DNA of 64,000 nt from Wurfbainia villosa (GCA_025175895.1 CM046005.1:61280325-61344324); one strand, 5' to 3'; numbered from the stretch's first letter, positions 22,586-35,352 are shown. Notes: a model not told the origin generated them from the letters alone. A program made the numbers and translations.

Positions 22586-23427
22586 TGTAGGGAGTTGCTT
22601 CGGAGGCTCATTGGCTCCCATGTCCCCGGATTAAAATTTTCACTAATGAAAGAATTAATCCGGATGGGATGAGCTTCCTTAGCACAATCATTTCGTCATC
22701 GTGCTCATAACTTGAGTGATCGCTTGAACAAACTAGTTGTTCAAGCAACACAACTCTTCTAGTTGGTTAGCCGCGGAAGAGACGACGGACGGATCGTCGG
22801 TTTTTGTATTTGTCTTCGGGGTCCATGATTATACAATATATTTTCATACACACACATGTATAATCAAAACATAAAAGAACATGCTCAGATCTATAATTAA
22901 AGTTAAAAGAACTTTATACCTTACGATCTTCTACCGTATGTCCTATCCTTCTCATGGACGACGTGTGGACGAAGATCCTCCACGAGTAGAAGCCTTCTAG
23001 ATCGTGTCCTTCCCTTCCTTGTCCGCTGCGAACAAAGAGAAGAACCAACAATTACCTATCCTTTCTAGAACCGGCCACCAAATTAGGGAATTTGGTGCAA
23101 CCGCCGGCCAAGGAGCGAGTGGATGAAGCGCCGGCCAACTTGAAAAGGGGTTGCCGCCGGCCACCAAGGAGAAAGGGAGGAGGAAGAGCGCCGGCCACCA
23201 ATGGAAGGAGAACCACCGGCCAAGGAAGAAGGGAGAGGCCTCTAGGATGGGCGCTGGCCAAGTCTTGATGGAGGAGGATGGGTGTCGGCAACAACTAGAA
23301 GGTAGAAGGTTGCCTCCCAAGCTTTTGCTCCAAAACCCTAGCCGCCCAAAAACCCTAGCCGCCCACTTTTTTGGAAGAACCAAAACCCTAATTCCAATTC
23401 TATTAATTGCCGCCCAACCCTTAGCCA

Positions 23428-23440
23428 TCTATATATAGAG
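23428..23440 (-). promoter_or_regulatory. TATA box in C1-d 3' LTR
   Basis: Minus strand CTCTATATATAGA, replacing the CTATAAAAGG of other C1 LTRs. Its partner is at 49367-49378. Confidence 0.55.
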
Positions 23441-23460
23441 TTGGGCCTAAGCCTTCTTTA

Positions 23461-23667
23461 ATCTCCACCGTCGGATCTAGGGATTTAATCTCCACCGTCA
23501 GATCTAGGGTTTTATCCCAACCGTCGGATCTAGGGTTTAATCCCAACCGTCGGATCTAGGGTTTCATCCCAACCGTCGGATCTAGGGTTTTATCCCAACC
23601 GTCGGATCTAGGGTTTAATCCTAACCATCGGATCTAGGGATTTAATCCCAACCGTTGGTTCTAGGTT
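23461..23667 (-). repeat. 26-bp U3 repeats, 8 copies (C1-d 3' LTR)
   Basis: Eight units of CCGTCGGATCTAGGG type, most with TAGGGTTT teloboxes. The partner array is at 49400-49608. Confidence 0.87.
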
Positions 23668-24639
23668 TTGTTTTACATTCTTGGATCTAGACTTCACAAG
23701 GATTATATTAGGCTACGATAAGGACCATAAGGAGGAGTTGGATCTTGGCCACCCGATGGATCGGAACCACACAAACTTGATCCATCAATGATGTTCCATT
23801 CCACTAGAGGATCATCATTGAACTACCTCACCAACCCCCATAAATCAATATGGGCTTCATATATTATTTATACATTTATCTCCCCGTGTTTAAGATATCG
23901 AATGTCCGTCAATTAATTGATTTACTGACCATCAATTAATTAACATCTAATTCCTTGAGTAGTACCACTCAACCTTATCATCATGTTGACTAAGTCAACC
24001 AGCTGGGTTTACATGATGAACCTTATGAGCTCCTCAAGGGGACATCATCAACCTAATATATAGGACACGGTTTCCTCCTATAATCAACGGCACACCATGT
24101 AAATAATATTATTTTCCAACTTACCGGGCATATTGATTTAATCCATCTAAATCTCACCCTCTGGTAAATCAAATAAATAAACACTAAGTACATGTGCCCG
24201 TTATTATATCGGGATTAAGAGCATGTACAACATAATATCCGAGGTCCGATTCAATTATGTAGTCAGCAACAAATTGAATCACCTCTATGTCGGTCCTGCT
24301 CAATACACCTAAGTGTACTAGTGTAACTCTATGTTCAAGAAAAAACAATACCAAGCTACACTACAACCATGCCAATGGTTTGTCCAAAACCATCTTGGTT
24401 GTGAGCCTCTACTTATATTTTACAAGGGACTGATAACATGATCTTCTGTGCCACACCAAGCACCATGTTATCTACAATGTAAAATATTAGACAATATGCA
24501 CAAATATAATAAATATATAAAGTGCAAACAATGATCATGTGATTCTTATTTCAAAATAAAATGTTCATACAAAAAGATCTAGGCTTTCAGTATACATTCC
24601 AACAGTCTCCCACTTATACTAAAAGACTATGCTATCATT

Positions 24640-26633
24640 ACTCTGCCATACATCTGATCCCTATGTCCTCCACATGCCTATCAAACGCTTTCGCTGGAAG
24701 GGCCTTAGTGAATGGATCCGCCAGGTTATCCTCTGATGCAATCTTTGCGACAACAACTTCTCCTCACTTTACGATCTCTCGTATGAGGTGGTACTTGCGC
24801 TCTATGTGTTTACTTGCCTTATGGGCTCGTGGTTCCTTCGAGTTTGCAACTGCACCACTGTTATCACAATAAATTGTGATAGTTCTGGGCAAACCAGGAA
24901 TCACATCTAAGTCCATCAAGAAGTTCCTGAGCCATACAGCTTCCTTGGCTGCCTCAGAGGCTGCCACATACTCAGCTTCCATGGTAGAGTCCGCCACGCA
25001 TTTCTGCTTAACACTCCTCCATACTATGGCTCCACCTCCAAAAGTAAACACAAACCCCGAGGTAGACTTACTCTTGTCCCTATCTGATTGGAAATCCGAA
25101 TCCGTGTAACCCACAGGGACTAATTGATCTGCCCGGTAAACCAGCATATAATCCCTAGTCCTTCTCAGGTACTTCAATATATGCTTTACCGCAATCCAAT
25201 GTCCCTGTCCAGGATTACTCTGATATCTGCTAACCATGCCCACAGCAAAGCAGATATCCGGTCTTGTACATAGCATGACATACATGAGGCTTCCTACTGC
25301 CGAAGCATAAGGAACCGCCTTCATGTCCTCTATCTCCTTTGATGTTTTGGGACACATCTCTTTAGATAAAGGGACTCCATGCCTAAAAGGTAGAAAACCT
25401 TTCTGTGAGTTCTGCATGCTAAAACGAGCAAGGATAGTGTCAATGTATGAAGCTTGAGATAAGCACAACATCCTTTTCTTGCGATCCCTTATAACTTTGA
25501 TCCCAAGGATGTGTCCCACTTCTCCCAAGTCCTTCATGTCAAACTGTTTGGACAACCATACCCTTACGTCTGATAACACTTTGATATTGTTTCCAACTAA
25601 CAATATGTCATCTACGTATAGTACAAGAAACACCACTACGTTTCCGTCACATCTCTTGTATACACAAGGCTCATCCGGACTTTGAATAAATCCATATGAC
25701 TGGATTACCTCATCAAAGCGGATGTTCCAAGATCTAGAAGCTTGCTTCAATCCATAAATGGACCGATTAAGCTTACATACAAGATGCTCTTTGCCTTTAG
25801 CAATGAATCCCTCTGGTTGCCGCATATAGATGTTCTTCTCAAGACTTCCGTTAAGGAAAGCTGTCTTGACATCCATCTGCCAAATCTCATAATCCATATG
25901 AGCAGCTATAGATAAGAGATTCCGGATAGACTTAAGCATAGATACCGGTGAAAAGGTCTCCTCATAATCGATGCCCTCTTTCTGAGTATACCCTTTTGCA
26001 ACAAGCCTAGCTTTGAAGGTCTCAACCTTCCCGTCTACTCCTCTCTTTCTCTTGTAGATCCACTTGCATCCAATGGTTTTTACACCATCGGGTGGCTCTA
26101 CTAGCTCCCAGACCTGATTAGAATCCATAGATTCTATCTCTGAATTCATCGCTCTTTGTCAAGATACTACATCTCTATCTTGGATTGCCTCGTCATATGT
26201 CCAGGGATAAGGTTCATGTTCACCAGGGACTAAGTCCGAAGACTCTCCCAAAAACATGAATCTATCGGGTTGTCTAACAACCCTCCCACTACAACGAGGT
26301 GCCTCCTGTGTATGCTCTGTGACACGCGGTGTAGTGACTTGTGGTGTCTCCTCTTGTACCGGTGGTACTGAAGTCGGGACTTTCCCTGTCAACTCCTCAA
26401 GAACAATCCTACTCGTGGGCTTGTGGTTCATCACATAGTCCTCCTCTAGAAATCTGGCATTCATACTCATGATCTCCTTCTGATCTCTAGGACTATAGAA
26501 TAAACCACCCTTCGTTCCCTTATGGTAGCCAACAAACAAGCGTACTTCTGTACGAGATTCCAACTTACCAGCATCTCCCTTCAGCACATGTGCTGGACTA
26601 CCCCAAATCTGAATATATCTTAGACTAGGCTTT
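24640..26633 (-). pseudogene. RT-RNase H and late IN of C1-d
   Basis: Continuation of the gag-pol frame below the TGA at 26633. The segment 26159-26587 is the IN-RT linker. The 461-codon frame 24764-26149 is RT then RNase H. RT has MDVKTAFLN (Asp 93) and YVDD (178-181). RNase H has TDSDF (Asp 350), STMEAEY (Glu 391) and CDNSGA (Asp 429), all intact. TGA codons at 26157-26159 and 24764-24766 interrupt the frame without shifting it; siblings have Trp or Arg codons there. The tail of RNase H continues to about 24640. RT and RNase H copy the RNA into cDNA. This is the best-preserved C1 RT in the window. Confidence 0.93.
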
Positions 26634-28086
26634 CACCCAGTCCACAACTCTGTGGGAGTAGAGGGTACTGACTTAGATTGAACCAAGTTTAGAATGTGTG
26701 CTGCTATTTCCAGAGCAAACCCCCAGAACGAATCAGGTAACTCAGAATAACTCATCATCGATCTGACCATCTCCATAAGAGTCCTATTCCTTCGCTCTGC
26801 CACACCATTCTGCTGGAGTGTGCCAGGTGCGGACAATTGGGATTGAATCCCAGCCTCTGATAAGTAACTCCTAAACTCTCCCAAGAGGTACTCGCCACCA
26901 CGATCAGATCGTAATGTCTTGATACTTTTACCTTGACGGTTCTCCACATCATCCTTGAATTCTTTGAACCTGTCAAAGCATTCAGACTTGCGGTGCATCA
27001 AGTAAATGTATCCATATCTTGAATAATCGTCTATGAAAGAGACGAAATATTCAAAACCACCCCTTGCCTGGATAGACATAGGACCGCACAAATCAGAATG
27101 AACCAATTCTAACACATCTTTGGCTCTATACCCCTTGGCCTTGAAGGGCCTCTTGGTCATTTTACCTTCCAAGCAAGATTCGCAGGTTGGGAGATCCTCC
27201 ACCACTAATGAACCCAAAGGTCCATCAGCTATCAACCTTTGAAATCTACTTAGGTTAATATGACCAAGCCTTAGATGCCAAAGATATGTTTGGTTCATCT
27301 GCGAAGGTTCTTTTCTCTTATTAGATTTAGAAGATGAGTTATTTACTTCTATATGCATCATGGGAGTTTTCGGTTCAAGAGTATATAAATTGCCAACCAA
27401 TGTACCAGAACAGATAATCTCCCTATTCCTTTTTATAACCACTTTGTCATTAAAAGAAACAGAATATCCATCCATAAATAATTTAGAAACTGAAATTAAA
27501 TTCTTTCTAAAAGTAGGTACATAAAAACAATTTCTCAAAACCAAAACTTTATTCCTATCAAAAGATAAATAAACATCTCCCACTGCAATAGCTGCCACCT
27601 TTGAAGCATTGCCCATGAAGACGGTAATCTCTCCCTCAGCTAGTCGTCGGGTTTCCTGGAACCCCTGCAAAGTATTGCAGACATGATTAGTGGCTCCTGT
27701 ATCTACACACCAGGCACTGGTAGATAACACCGCTAAACATGTTTCAACAACTAAACAAGAAGATATACCTTTGTTCTTTCGGCGAGGACAGTCCGCCTTC
27801 CAATGTCCAGTCTGCTTGCAAGTGAAGCACTTGCCTTTTGGCTTCTTCACTCCTGCTTGAGGTCCTACTGCCACTTTCTTCGCTCCACCTTGCTTCTTCT
27901 TCTTCTTACCTTTCGGTTTAGAGGAAGAAACCTTCTGAGCGACCATGGCTTGAGCACTCTGACGAAAAAGCCCCTCTCTGGAGTTACATCAGCTCCAGAA
28001 TACAACCTCTTGTTCATGTTATAGTTGAGGCGGAACTGCTCAAAACTCCTAGGCAGAGACTGGAGAATGATATCGACCTAGGTTTC
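26633..28086 (-). pseudogene. Late gag, PR and IN of C1-d
   Basis: A 437-codon open frame (26633-27946) preceded by damaged gag up to the C2 insertion. Zinc knuckle C40, C43, H48, C53; protease D82-T-G84; integrase zinc site H224, H229, C255, C258; and catalytic triad D285, D348, E384 (spacing D-x62-D-x35-E) are all present. The upstream gag shows a frame change near 27990 (a dozen residues replaced) and a TAG near 28077, the same codon as in C1-b. The frame ends at TGA 26633. The integrase would insert cDNA. All catalytic residues are kept, so the damage is recent or selective. Confidence 0.93.
28082..28086. other. TSD of C2 composite, left copy (GTTTC)
   Basis: GTTTC before the C2 LTR and again at 47001-47005. 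The uninterrupted gag in C1-b (near 8591) has a single GTTTC. Confidence 0.95.
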
Positions 28087-28608
28087 TGTTAGTGAAAGCC
28101 CTAGAGCCAATCATGTGATGATTGTTGTATGGACTTTATTGTATCATATTCCTATTTATAAAGGCATGGTTATTATATTTACTTGTATTGGTGCCAAATA
28201 ACTAAATATAATAATGTCCTTGAGTAGTAGGTTCTTATCTATATCAATCGATTGGTTGAATCGATAATGAGATGATATAGAGAACACTACTCTTAATCAT
28301 TCCTAGTCAGTATTAACATTCAGGGGACAATGTTAATGCGTAGAGACTAACATGTAGGTCAACAAGATGACTTGATCTCACAAGTCATGGATATGAGATA
28401 TCAAGTTGACACATGGGTATGCATTGGAGAATGTATCTTGAATGACCGCCATGAGAAAGTATCATGGATCTTATGTGAGTGTCATATACTTTCTCATGTG
28501 GCTATTAGTATGACTATTAGTCCTTAGACCTGAAGTCACCATGGTTCCCTACATAAGGAGTTGCATACTTTGGCTTCGTCAAACGTCACCCGTAAATGGG
28601 TGGACTAT
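28087..28608 (+). repeat. C2 LTR, 5' fragment
   Basis: Matches 40741-41266 of the complete LTR and breaks at GGACTATAAAA, where it joins an inverted LTR through shared ATAAAA. Confidence 0.88.
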
Positions 28609-30240
28609 AAAACTAACATGTATGTGTTTAATACCTTTAGATCTACTCTAGATCTACATGATAAGAAGTTACCCTCGATCACGATGCCCTTCATGAATCC
28701 GCTCGTCCAAAGGTTGCGGAACTCGAGAGTGTCAAGTGCACACTCCTCTATTGGTATCCACACAAGCAATAGGTGGAGAAAAATACCTTAGAGTGTGCTA
28801 GAACCCTTTAGGAATTTCGGCCAAGGAGGTTGGGAGAGCTTGAGAGGGTGTTCCAAGGAAGAAGATGAAGTTGTGTAACTCACAAAATCAATTCCATCTA
28901 ATGGAATAAGTGGTTGGCCACTTCATGGAAGGGGGGGGGGGGTTACATGCATGCATGTAACTCCAAGAGCCAATGTCTCTTGGTCTCCCTTATGAGGTGG
29001 CACCACTTGATAAGTCAATGATGATGTGGAGCATCATCATTGGCCGGCCATGCCAAGTCATCATCATGACATGGCATTTGGTCAAGTCAAACTTGACCTT
29101 TCATCTTCCCTCTCAAGTCAAGTCAAACTTGACCACTTATCTCCCATGGTTGATCAAATCCAACCATTTGATTCAAGTCAATTTAATTTAATGAATCTCT
29201 ATTCATTCATTTAAATTGATTTGATGAATCAAATCTAAATTAGACTCATTCAACACTTGAATCAACTTAAGTCTAACTCAATTAGTCTAATTTGGATTAC
29301 TCTTAATCCAATTTGGTTCATCCCATGAACCTAATCCTCATGGTTCATCATATGAACCTAATCTCCATCTAATTGCTCTTATGTGTGTGACCCTATAGGT
29401 TCTTGTAACGTTGGCAATGCCCCTAAACCGATTTAGGAACATAAGCAATGAGCGGTATCTAGCAACACATCATTGCTACCCAAGTTACAAGAATGTTGAG
29501 ATCCAACATCACCTTTGTGACTACTAATTGTGACTCTCACAATATGTGACAATGTCCCTCTATCCTTGACATCTAGATTGACCAATCGAGGCATAGACCG
29601 TGTCATCCTCGGTACAATCTAAATCTTGAACTCCAAGTAGACTCACTCTAATCAAATGAGCTCAATATCTCATATTGTCTCATTTGGGCATGGCCATGCA
29701 CTTCGTGGTCTCACTCTATCAAGAATATCGATGTCACCCCCGTCATATAGGAGGGATAGATCCCATCTACATCACTCACATCCCTCCGCATAATTTGTAA
29801 CATACCCAGTAATTGCCTTTATAGTCCACCCATTTACGGGTGACGTTTGACGAAGCCAATGTATGCAACTCCTTATGTAGGGAACCATGGTGACTTCAGG
29901 TCTAAGGACTAATAGTCATACTAATAGCCACATGAGAAAGTATATGACACTCACATAACGATCCATGATACTTTCTCATGGCGGGTCATTCAGTATACAT
30001 TCTCCAATGCATACCCATGTGTCAACTTGATATCTCATATCCATGACTTGTGAGATCAAGTCATCTTGTTGACCTACATGCTAGTCTCTACGCATTAACA
30101 TTGTCCCTGAATGTTAATACTCGACTAGGAATGATTAAGAGTAGTGTTCTCTATATCATCTCATTATCGATTCAACCAATCGATTGATATAGATAAGAAC
30201 CTACTACTCAAGGACATTATTATATTTAGTTATTTGGCAC
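28609..30240 (-). repeat. C2 LTR, inverted, lacking both tips
   Basis: Complement of about 42470 down to 40850 of the complete LTR. It contains a 12-G run (28931-28942) beside the palindrome TTACATGCATGCATGTAA (28943-28960). Bases 29815-30240 are the inverse of 28200-28608. It is fused at about 30240 to the middle of pol, so the RT-RNase H region and LTR tip are missing at this join. Confidence 0.87.
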
Positions 30241-32035
30241 CAATTGACAAAGTGGTTCCTGTTCAACCTCCATCAAGGCCTCAGTGCTATGGTCCTTATC
30301 TTGAATTTCTTCAAGATCGAAGGTACTCCCACTAGTTTTTCTAGAAACAAAATCCCTTTCTAGAAAAACCCCAGTCTTTGCCACAAACACTTTGTGCTGA
30401 CTGGGAATGTAGAAGTAATATCCCTTTGTATCCTTGGGATATCCAACAAAATAGCACCTATCGGATTTGGGTCCCAGTTTGTCTGAGACTTGACGTCGAA
30501 CGTAAGTCTCACAACCCCAAATCCTCATAAAAGACATCTTGGGATTTTTCCCTGTCCATATCGTATATGGTGTCTTTACCACAGCCTTGGATGGTACACG
30601 GTTAAGGGTAAAGGCTGCTGTGTCCAGAGCATATCCCCAAAAGGATATAGGAAGATCTGTGTGACTCATCATAGATCGTACCATATCGATAAGTGCGATT
30701 CCTCCTTCGGATACACCATTCCCTTGTGGTGTTCGGGAGGAGTGAGTTGAGATAGAATCCACACTCGGCTAGATAGTCCACGAAACTCATGGCTAAGGTA
30801 TTCACCACCTCGATCGATCAGTATCTTAATACTCTTGCAAATTTGGTTTTGTACTTCATTCTTGAATTCTTTGAACTTTTCAAAGTTGATTTATGTGTCA
30901 TAAGATACACATAACCATATCTACTGAAGTCATCAGTAAATGTAATGAAGTACCTGTAACCACCTCTAGCAGCAACATTGAAAGGACCACATACATCACT
31001 ATGTATAAGTCCTAACAAATCTGTTGCTCTTTCGCTATGTCCACTAAAGGGAGTCTTGGTCATCTTACCTAAAAGGCAAGACTCGCATGTCTCATATGAT
31101 TCAAAATCAAATGAGTCTAGCAGCCCATCCTCATGGAGCTGAGATAAGCGACTCTCATTTATGTGACCTAAGCGACAATGCCAGAGATAGGTTTGGTTCA
31201 ACTCATTTGACTTGAACCTCTTGGTACTTATGTTATAGATAGGGCTCTCTAAGTCTAGAAAGTAGAGTCCGTTCATTAGAGGTGCACTACAATAGAACAT
31301 ATCATTTTAAATAAACTGAACAACATTTGTTCTTTATTATAAATGAAAAACCTTTCTTGTCCAAACAAGAAACTGAAATGATGTTCTTAGTTAAGGCAGG
31401 CACATAACAACATTCATCTAATTCTAGTACAAGCCCAGAGGGCAGAGATAGATCATAAGTTCCTCTGACAACAACTTGCAACCCTTGCTCCATTGCCTAC
31501 TCGTAGGTCCACCTGCGCCCTTTGTCAATGCCTGCTATTTCTCGGTACTTTGCACATTGGTACAAATGTGAGATGCACATCCGGTATCTAATACCCATGA
31601 TGAAGAAATAGATAGATTGACTTCTATAACATTTATACCTGAAGTAGAAGTCTCACTTCTCTTCTTCTTAAGATCTTCCAGGTATGCCTTAGAGACTTTA
31701 TATCTCTCATGCCTAGCTTGTCCTTGATACAGTTGACGAAGATGTCCAACCATATCATAAGCATTCATGAACTCGTGTTGCTATACAGGCTCGAGTTCAT
31801 GGTCGCGCAAATAGACATGACACATCTAATGCATCATCTTGATGCTTCTTGTAAGCATCTTTGTCATCTCGCGAGTAGTGGCGGGAGGTGCCTCGAATGG
31901 GCTGCTCGGGGCGTACAACTTCCTTTCTTAGGTGAGAACAATTCTCGGGTTCTGCGATCCGGAAATTTGCTCCATTGAGCTTGTTCTTCTCAAGGACAGA
32001 TCGCAGAGAGAGAGAGTGTTCGTGTTTGTCGACAT
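30241..32035 (-). pseudogene. C2 gag-PR-IN, inverted copy, broken
   Basis: The start is the ATG at 32035 (an extra CT shifts frame within the first dozen codons). Pieces: gag N-terminus (31797-32035), gag/protease (31535-31768, D-T-G present), leader of integrase (31302-31493), integrase zinc site and core (30818-31300, HSDVCGP intact) and integrase C-terminus (30241-30762). About 430 bases of gag with the zinc knuckle are deleted at a shared AAGGCAT near 31690. RT and RNase H are absent because the copy stops at the LTR join near 30240. Several frameshifts separate the pieces. Confidence 0.9.
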
Positions 32036-33674
32036 AGTTATCTACAACATACAATGCAGAGAATTAATATCATATTCCTTTTATCATTTAATTAGGCCTT
32101 TAATCAAATGATGCTTCCACTAAATTATAGGAATTTTGTAGAATCGAGTTATGGATGTGGTCAAACCACTTTTACTAGATTCATACAAACTAGCTATAAT
32201 TTTTGCGGGACAAGATCCACATCATACTAAGCCTTGAGTTAGCTTTGGCTAAATCGCCCAAGACTTAGTACGATCGGTGGGTAACACATTACCGATTACA
32301 TCTCTATGCAACTCTTGTTTATAGGATTAAGACCCACATTTACAAAAGACCTTGAGTTAGCTTTGGCTAAATCGCCCAAGATTTAGTATAAATGCGATCT
32401 TAACCTATCTTTCCAACGATTGGAATATGCCTATAGTTCTACTCGATCCAATTGAGTTAACTAGTTTTGCTCAATCTAATTGAGCTTACTCTAACCCGAG
32501 TCGTGATAGGCGGGACCAAGATTGTCCCTCCGCACCCTACCAAGATAATATGCATTTCTCTGCTTTGGTAGATTCAACAACAACAAATGATCGAGGTAGT
32601 GATGGGTATCAAGGCTCGGTAGGCATTTTCGAGTTGATTCGATTATGATCTAATCTAATCGTAATGTGTATCTTATACGCATTTAGGCCTTTATTATCCT
32701 ATATTAGCATGCATCATATACATACATTAATTATTCTAGCATGCATCATATACATACAAGAAAATTAACCTAGCATGCATCATATACATACAAACATTTT
32801 TCTACTAGCATGCATCACATACATACAAGCAAAATCAATTAAATATACATATATATATATCAACATATATATATATATCATTAAATGTGATATAGTCATG
32901 GCCCTACTACGATCATCTCAAGCCAATGAGAAGATCGGACGGTCAACCTAAGGCTAGCGGCTTCTCCAAGCGCTTCCTTTGACCGCCATGTGTCGTCGTC
33001 ACCCTTCTCGTAATCTCGTCTTGGTGGACTTTCCACCGCTCCATTTTGTACATTACAAATATGAAACTCGAGTTACATTCGAGTCTAAAACTAATTACAA
33101 CTAAATTTCAAAATAAGAGTGTACGGCCCAGTCGCATACACACTACAACACGCACTGACCACAAAATGGCACTTGAGTAGTATTATGAATTACAACACAC
33201 TTATTCAATCAAATTGGGGTCATTGGGCCATGACAATCACAGAATTATACATAATTCTAAATTATGTATTTTTACAGAAATTTCTATAATTTTTCCTAAT
33301 TTATTTCGAATTTATGAGTCAACTCTCCGTAACGGTCCTGTTAAGCGGTTTCCGGGCGTGATCGCGGGACATGGCCCCTTTCGGGGATAGGGGCAGCGCC
33401 CCTACTCACAAAATAAACTTCACGAGTGTCCCTACAATGATCTTACAGCGACTTAAGTCGCTGTCCCAAAAACCTAAAGCGAGAACTCGCCGATTCGGAG
33501 AGTTTTTCTCGACGGTTGAAGCCTACGAGTGTCCCAACACTCGTTGCTTAGACTCTACGAGAAAAATACCCAAAAATTCTATAAAATAAGAAAATTTACA
33601 GAAACATATAAATCTGTAATTTTTATATCTAATATAAAAACTACAAAAACGAAACACATACATGCTTCGCCGCG
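32036..33674 (-). other. C2 leader, inverted copy
   Basis: About 1.64 kb collinear with 35353-36955 and 42575-44212. It holds two direct copies of a roughly 30-bp stretch (GCTTTGGCTAAATCGCCCAAG core) near 32240 and 32360, four ATGCAT-containing tandem units at 32702-32825, and (AT)n near 32848-32880. No gene is seen. Confidence 0.75.
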
Positions 33675-33686
33675 TGGCTCGATACC
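33675..33686 (-). other. Degenerate primer-binding site (C2, inverted)
   Basis: TGGCTCGATACC has one base lost from TGGCTCTGATACC; it is followed by the LTR end at 33690. Confidence 0.75.
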
Positions 33687-33689
33687 CTT

Positions 33690-34487
33690 TGTTGGGATTT
33701 CAGACCGCATGGCAAAACCGCTTTTTGCGTTGCGGAAACCTCGGAAGCCCCGACCACGGATCCGTGCGAAGTATAAAATTATAATTACATGTATGTGCTT
33801 ACAGAAATCCTAGATCTACCTTAGATCTAAGAGGTTAGAACGTTACCCTCGTTCCGACGCCCTTCGCTTATCCCGCTCGTCCAAAAAGTTCGCCGAAACT
33901 CGAGAGTGTCAAGTGCACACTCCTCTATGGTATCCACACAAGCAATAGGTGGAGAAAACTCAACCTTGAGTGTGCTAGCACTCCTTGGTTGGTTCGGCCA
34001 AAGAGAGGGATGGGAGAGGGAGAGCTTGAGAGAAAAAGTTCCAAGGAAGAAGATGAAGTTGGAATTAACTCACCCAAATGAATTTCATCTAATGAAACCC
34101 CTAAAGTGGCCGACCACTTCAAGGAGAGGGAGTTACATGCATGCATGTAACTCCCATGTCCCTTGGTCTCCCTCATGAGGTGGCACCAATTGACAAAGTC
34201 AATGATGATGTGGAGCATCATCATTGGCCGGCCATGCCTAGTCATCATCATGACATGGCATTTGGTCAAGTCAAACTTGACCTTTCATCTTCCCTCTCAA
34301 GTCAAGTCAAACTTGACCTCTAATCTCCCATGGTTGATCAAATCTAACCACTTGACTCAAGTCAATTTAATATAATGAATCTCTATTCATTAATTTAAAT
34401 TGATTTGATGAATCAAATCTCAATTAGACTCATTCAACACTTGAATCAACTTGAGTCTAACTCAATTAGTCTAATTTGGATTACTCT
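33690..34487 (-). repeat. C2 LTR, inverted 3' half
   Basis: Complement of 42560 down to about 41780 of the complete LTR. The inner 34141-34485 is a near-perfect inverse of 34724-35069. Confidence 0.9.
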
Positions 34488-35339
34488 CTTCATCTTCATT
34501 AGTAGTCACAAAGGTGATGTTGGAGCTCAACATTCTTGTAACTTGGGTAGCAATGATGTGTTGCTAGATACCGCTCATTGCTTATGTTCCTAAATCGGTT
34601 TAGAGACATTGCCAACGTTACAAGAACCTATAGGGTCACACACATAAGAGCAATTAGATGGAGATTAGGTTCATATGATGAACCATGAGGATTAGGTTCA
34701 TGGGATGAACCAAATTGGATTAAGAGTAATCCAAATTAGACTAATTGAGTTAGACTCAAGTTGATTCAAGTGTTGAATGAGTCTAATTGAGATTTGATTC
34801 ATCAAATCAATTTAAATTAATGAATAGAGATTCATTAAATTAAATTGACTTGAGTCAAGTGGTTAGATTTGATCAACCATGGGAGATTAGAGGTCAAGTT
34901 TGACTTGACTTGAGAGGGAAGATGAAAGGTCAAGTTTGACTTGACCAAATGCCATGTCATGATGATGACTAGGCATGGCCGGCCAATGATGATGCTCCAC
35001 ATCATCATTGACTTTGTCAATTGGTGCCACCTCATGAGGGAGACCAAGGGACATGGGAGTTACATGCATGCATGTAACTCCCTCTCCTTGAAGTGGCCAG
35101 CCACTTTAGGGGTTTCATTAGATGAAATTCATTTGGGTGAGTTATTCCAATTACTTCATCTTCAACCTTGGTGCTCTTCCTCTCAAGCTCTACCTCTCCA
35201 AACCTAATTCATTTGGGTGTGTTATTCCAATTACTTCATCTTCATTAGTTGACGAAGATGTCCAACCATAGTTGACGAAGATGTCCAACCATATTTATGT
35301 GTTGTGTCATCTAATGGAATAAGGCACAGTGGTATCAGA
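34488..35339 (+). repeat. C2 LTR 3' part with filler, palindrome centre
   Basis: Filler CTTCATCTTCAT is followed by LTR sequence equal to 41557-42180 (34498-35106), then a scrambled stretch. In 35107-35339 the text TTCATTTGGGTG...ATTACTTCATCTTC occurs twice, and a 23-base antisense gag segment (GTTGACGAAGATGTCCAACC core) occurs twice in tandem near 35250-35295. Normal U5 is missing before the PBS. Bases 34488-34723 form the unpaired loop of the large palindrome. Confidence 0.82.
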
Positions 35340-35352
35340 GCCACGTGCGAAG
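35340..35352 (+). other. Primer-binding site, tRNA-iMet type (C2, middle copy)
   Basis: TGGTATCAGAGCC, complementary to the initiator-Met tRNA 3' end. Confidence 0.92.

Larger units (their letters stand above)
22586..24604 (-). repeat. 3' LTR of C1-d (2019 bp)
   Basis: Starts TGTAGGGAGTTGC and ends CATTCCAACA. The TATA-like CTATATATAG lies at 23428-23440 (minus strand) and eight 26-bp units at 23461-23667. R/U5 repeats GCCGGCC several times and has three AAAACCCTA motifs at 23330-23395. A 143-codon reading frame at 22997-23428 exists only because both LTRs are alike, so it is not called a gene. Confidence 0.95.

Noticed and set aside
22997..23428. 143-codon minus-strand frame in the C1-d LTR, with a near copy at 48935-49366
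   Set aside because: The two copies are the two LTRs of one element, so their likeness shows nothing about selection. Other C1 LTRs lack it, and it starts at the TATA box.
28561..28791. 76-codon plus-strand frame crossing 28608
   Set aside because: It spans an LTR inversion junction and has no relatives; the frame is chance.
28931..28942. Homopolymer run as evidence of sequencing error
   Set aside because: The same 12-base run occurs as C in 46574-46585 in the related LTR, so it is at least partly real, though its exact length is uncertain.
34163..35047. Identical 60- and 70-codon frames at 34141-34375, 34835-35069 and 41892-42126
   Set aside because: They are the same LTR segment in both orientations; no domain or conserved codon pattern is visible.
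35340..35352. tRNA-like sequence TGGTATCAGAGCC and its complements
   Set aside because: Only the 3' terminal 13-14 bases of a tRNA are present; these are primer-binding sites, not tRNA genes.
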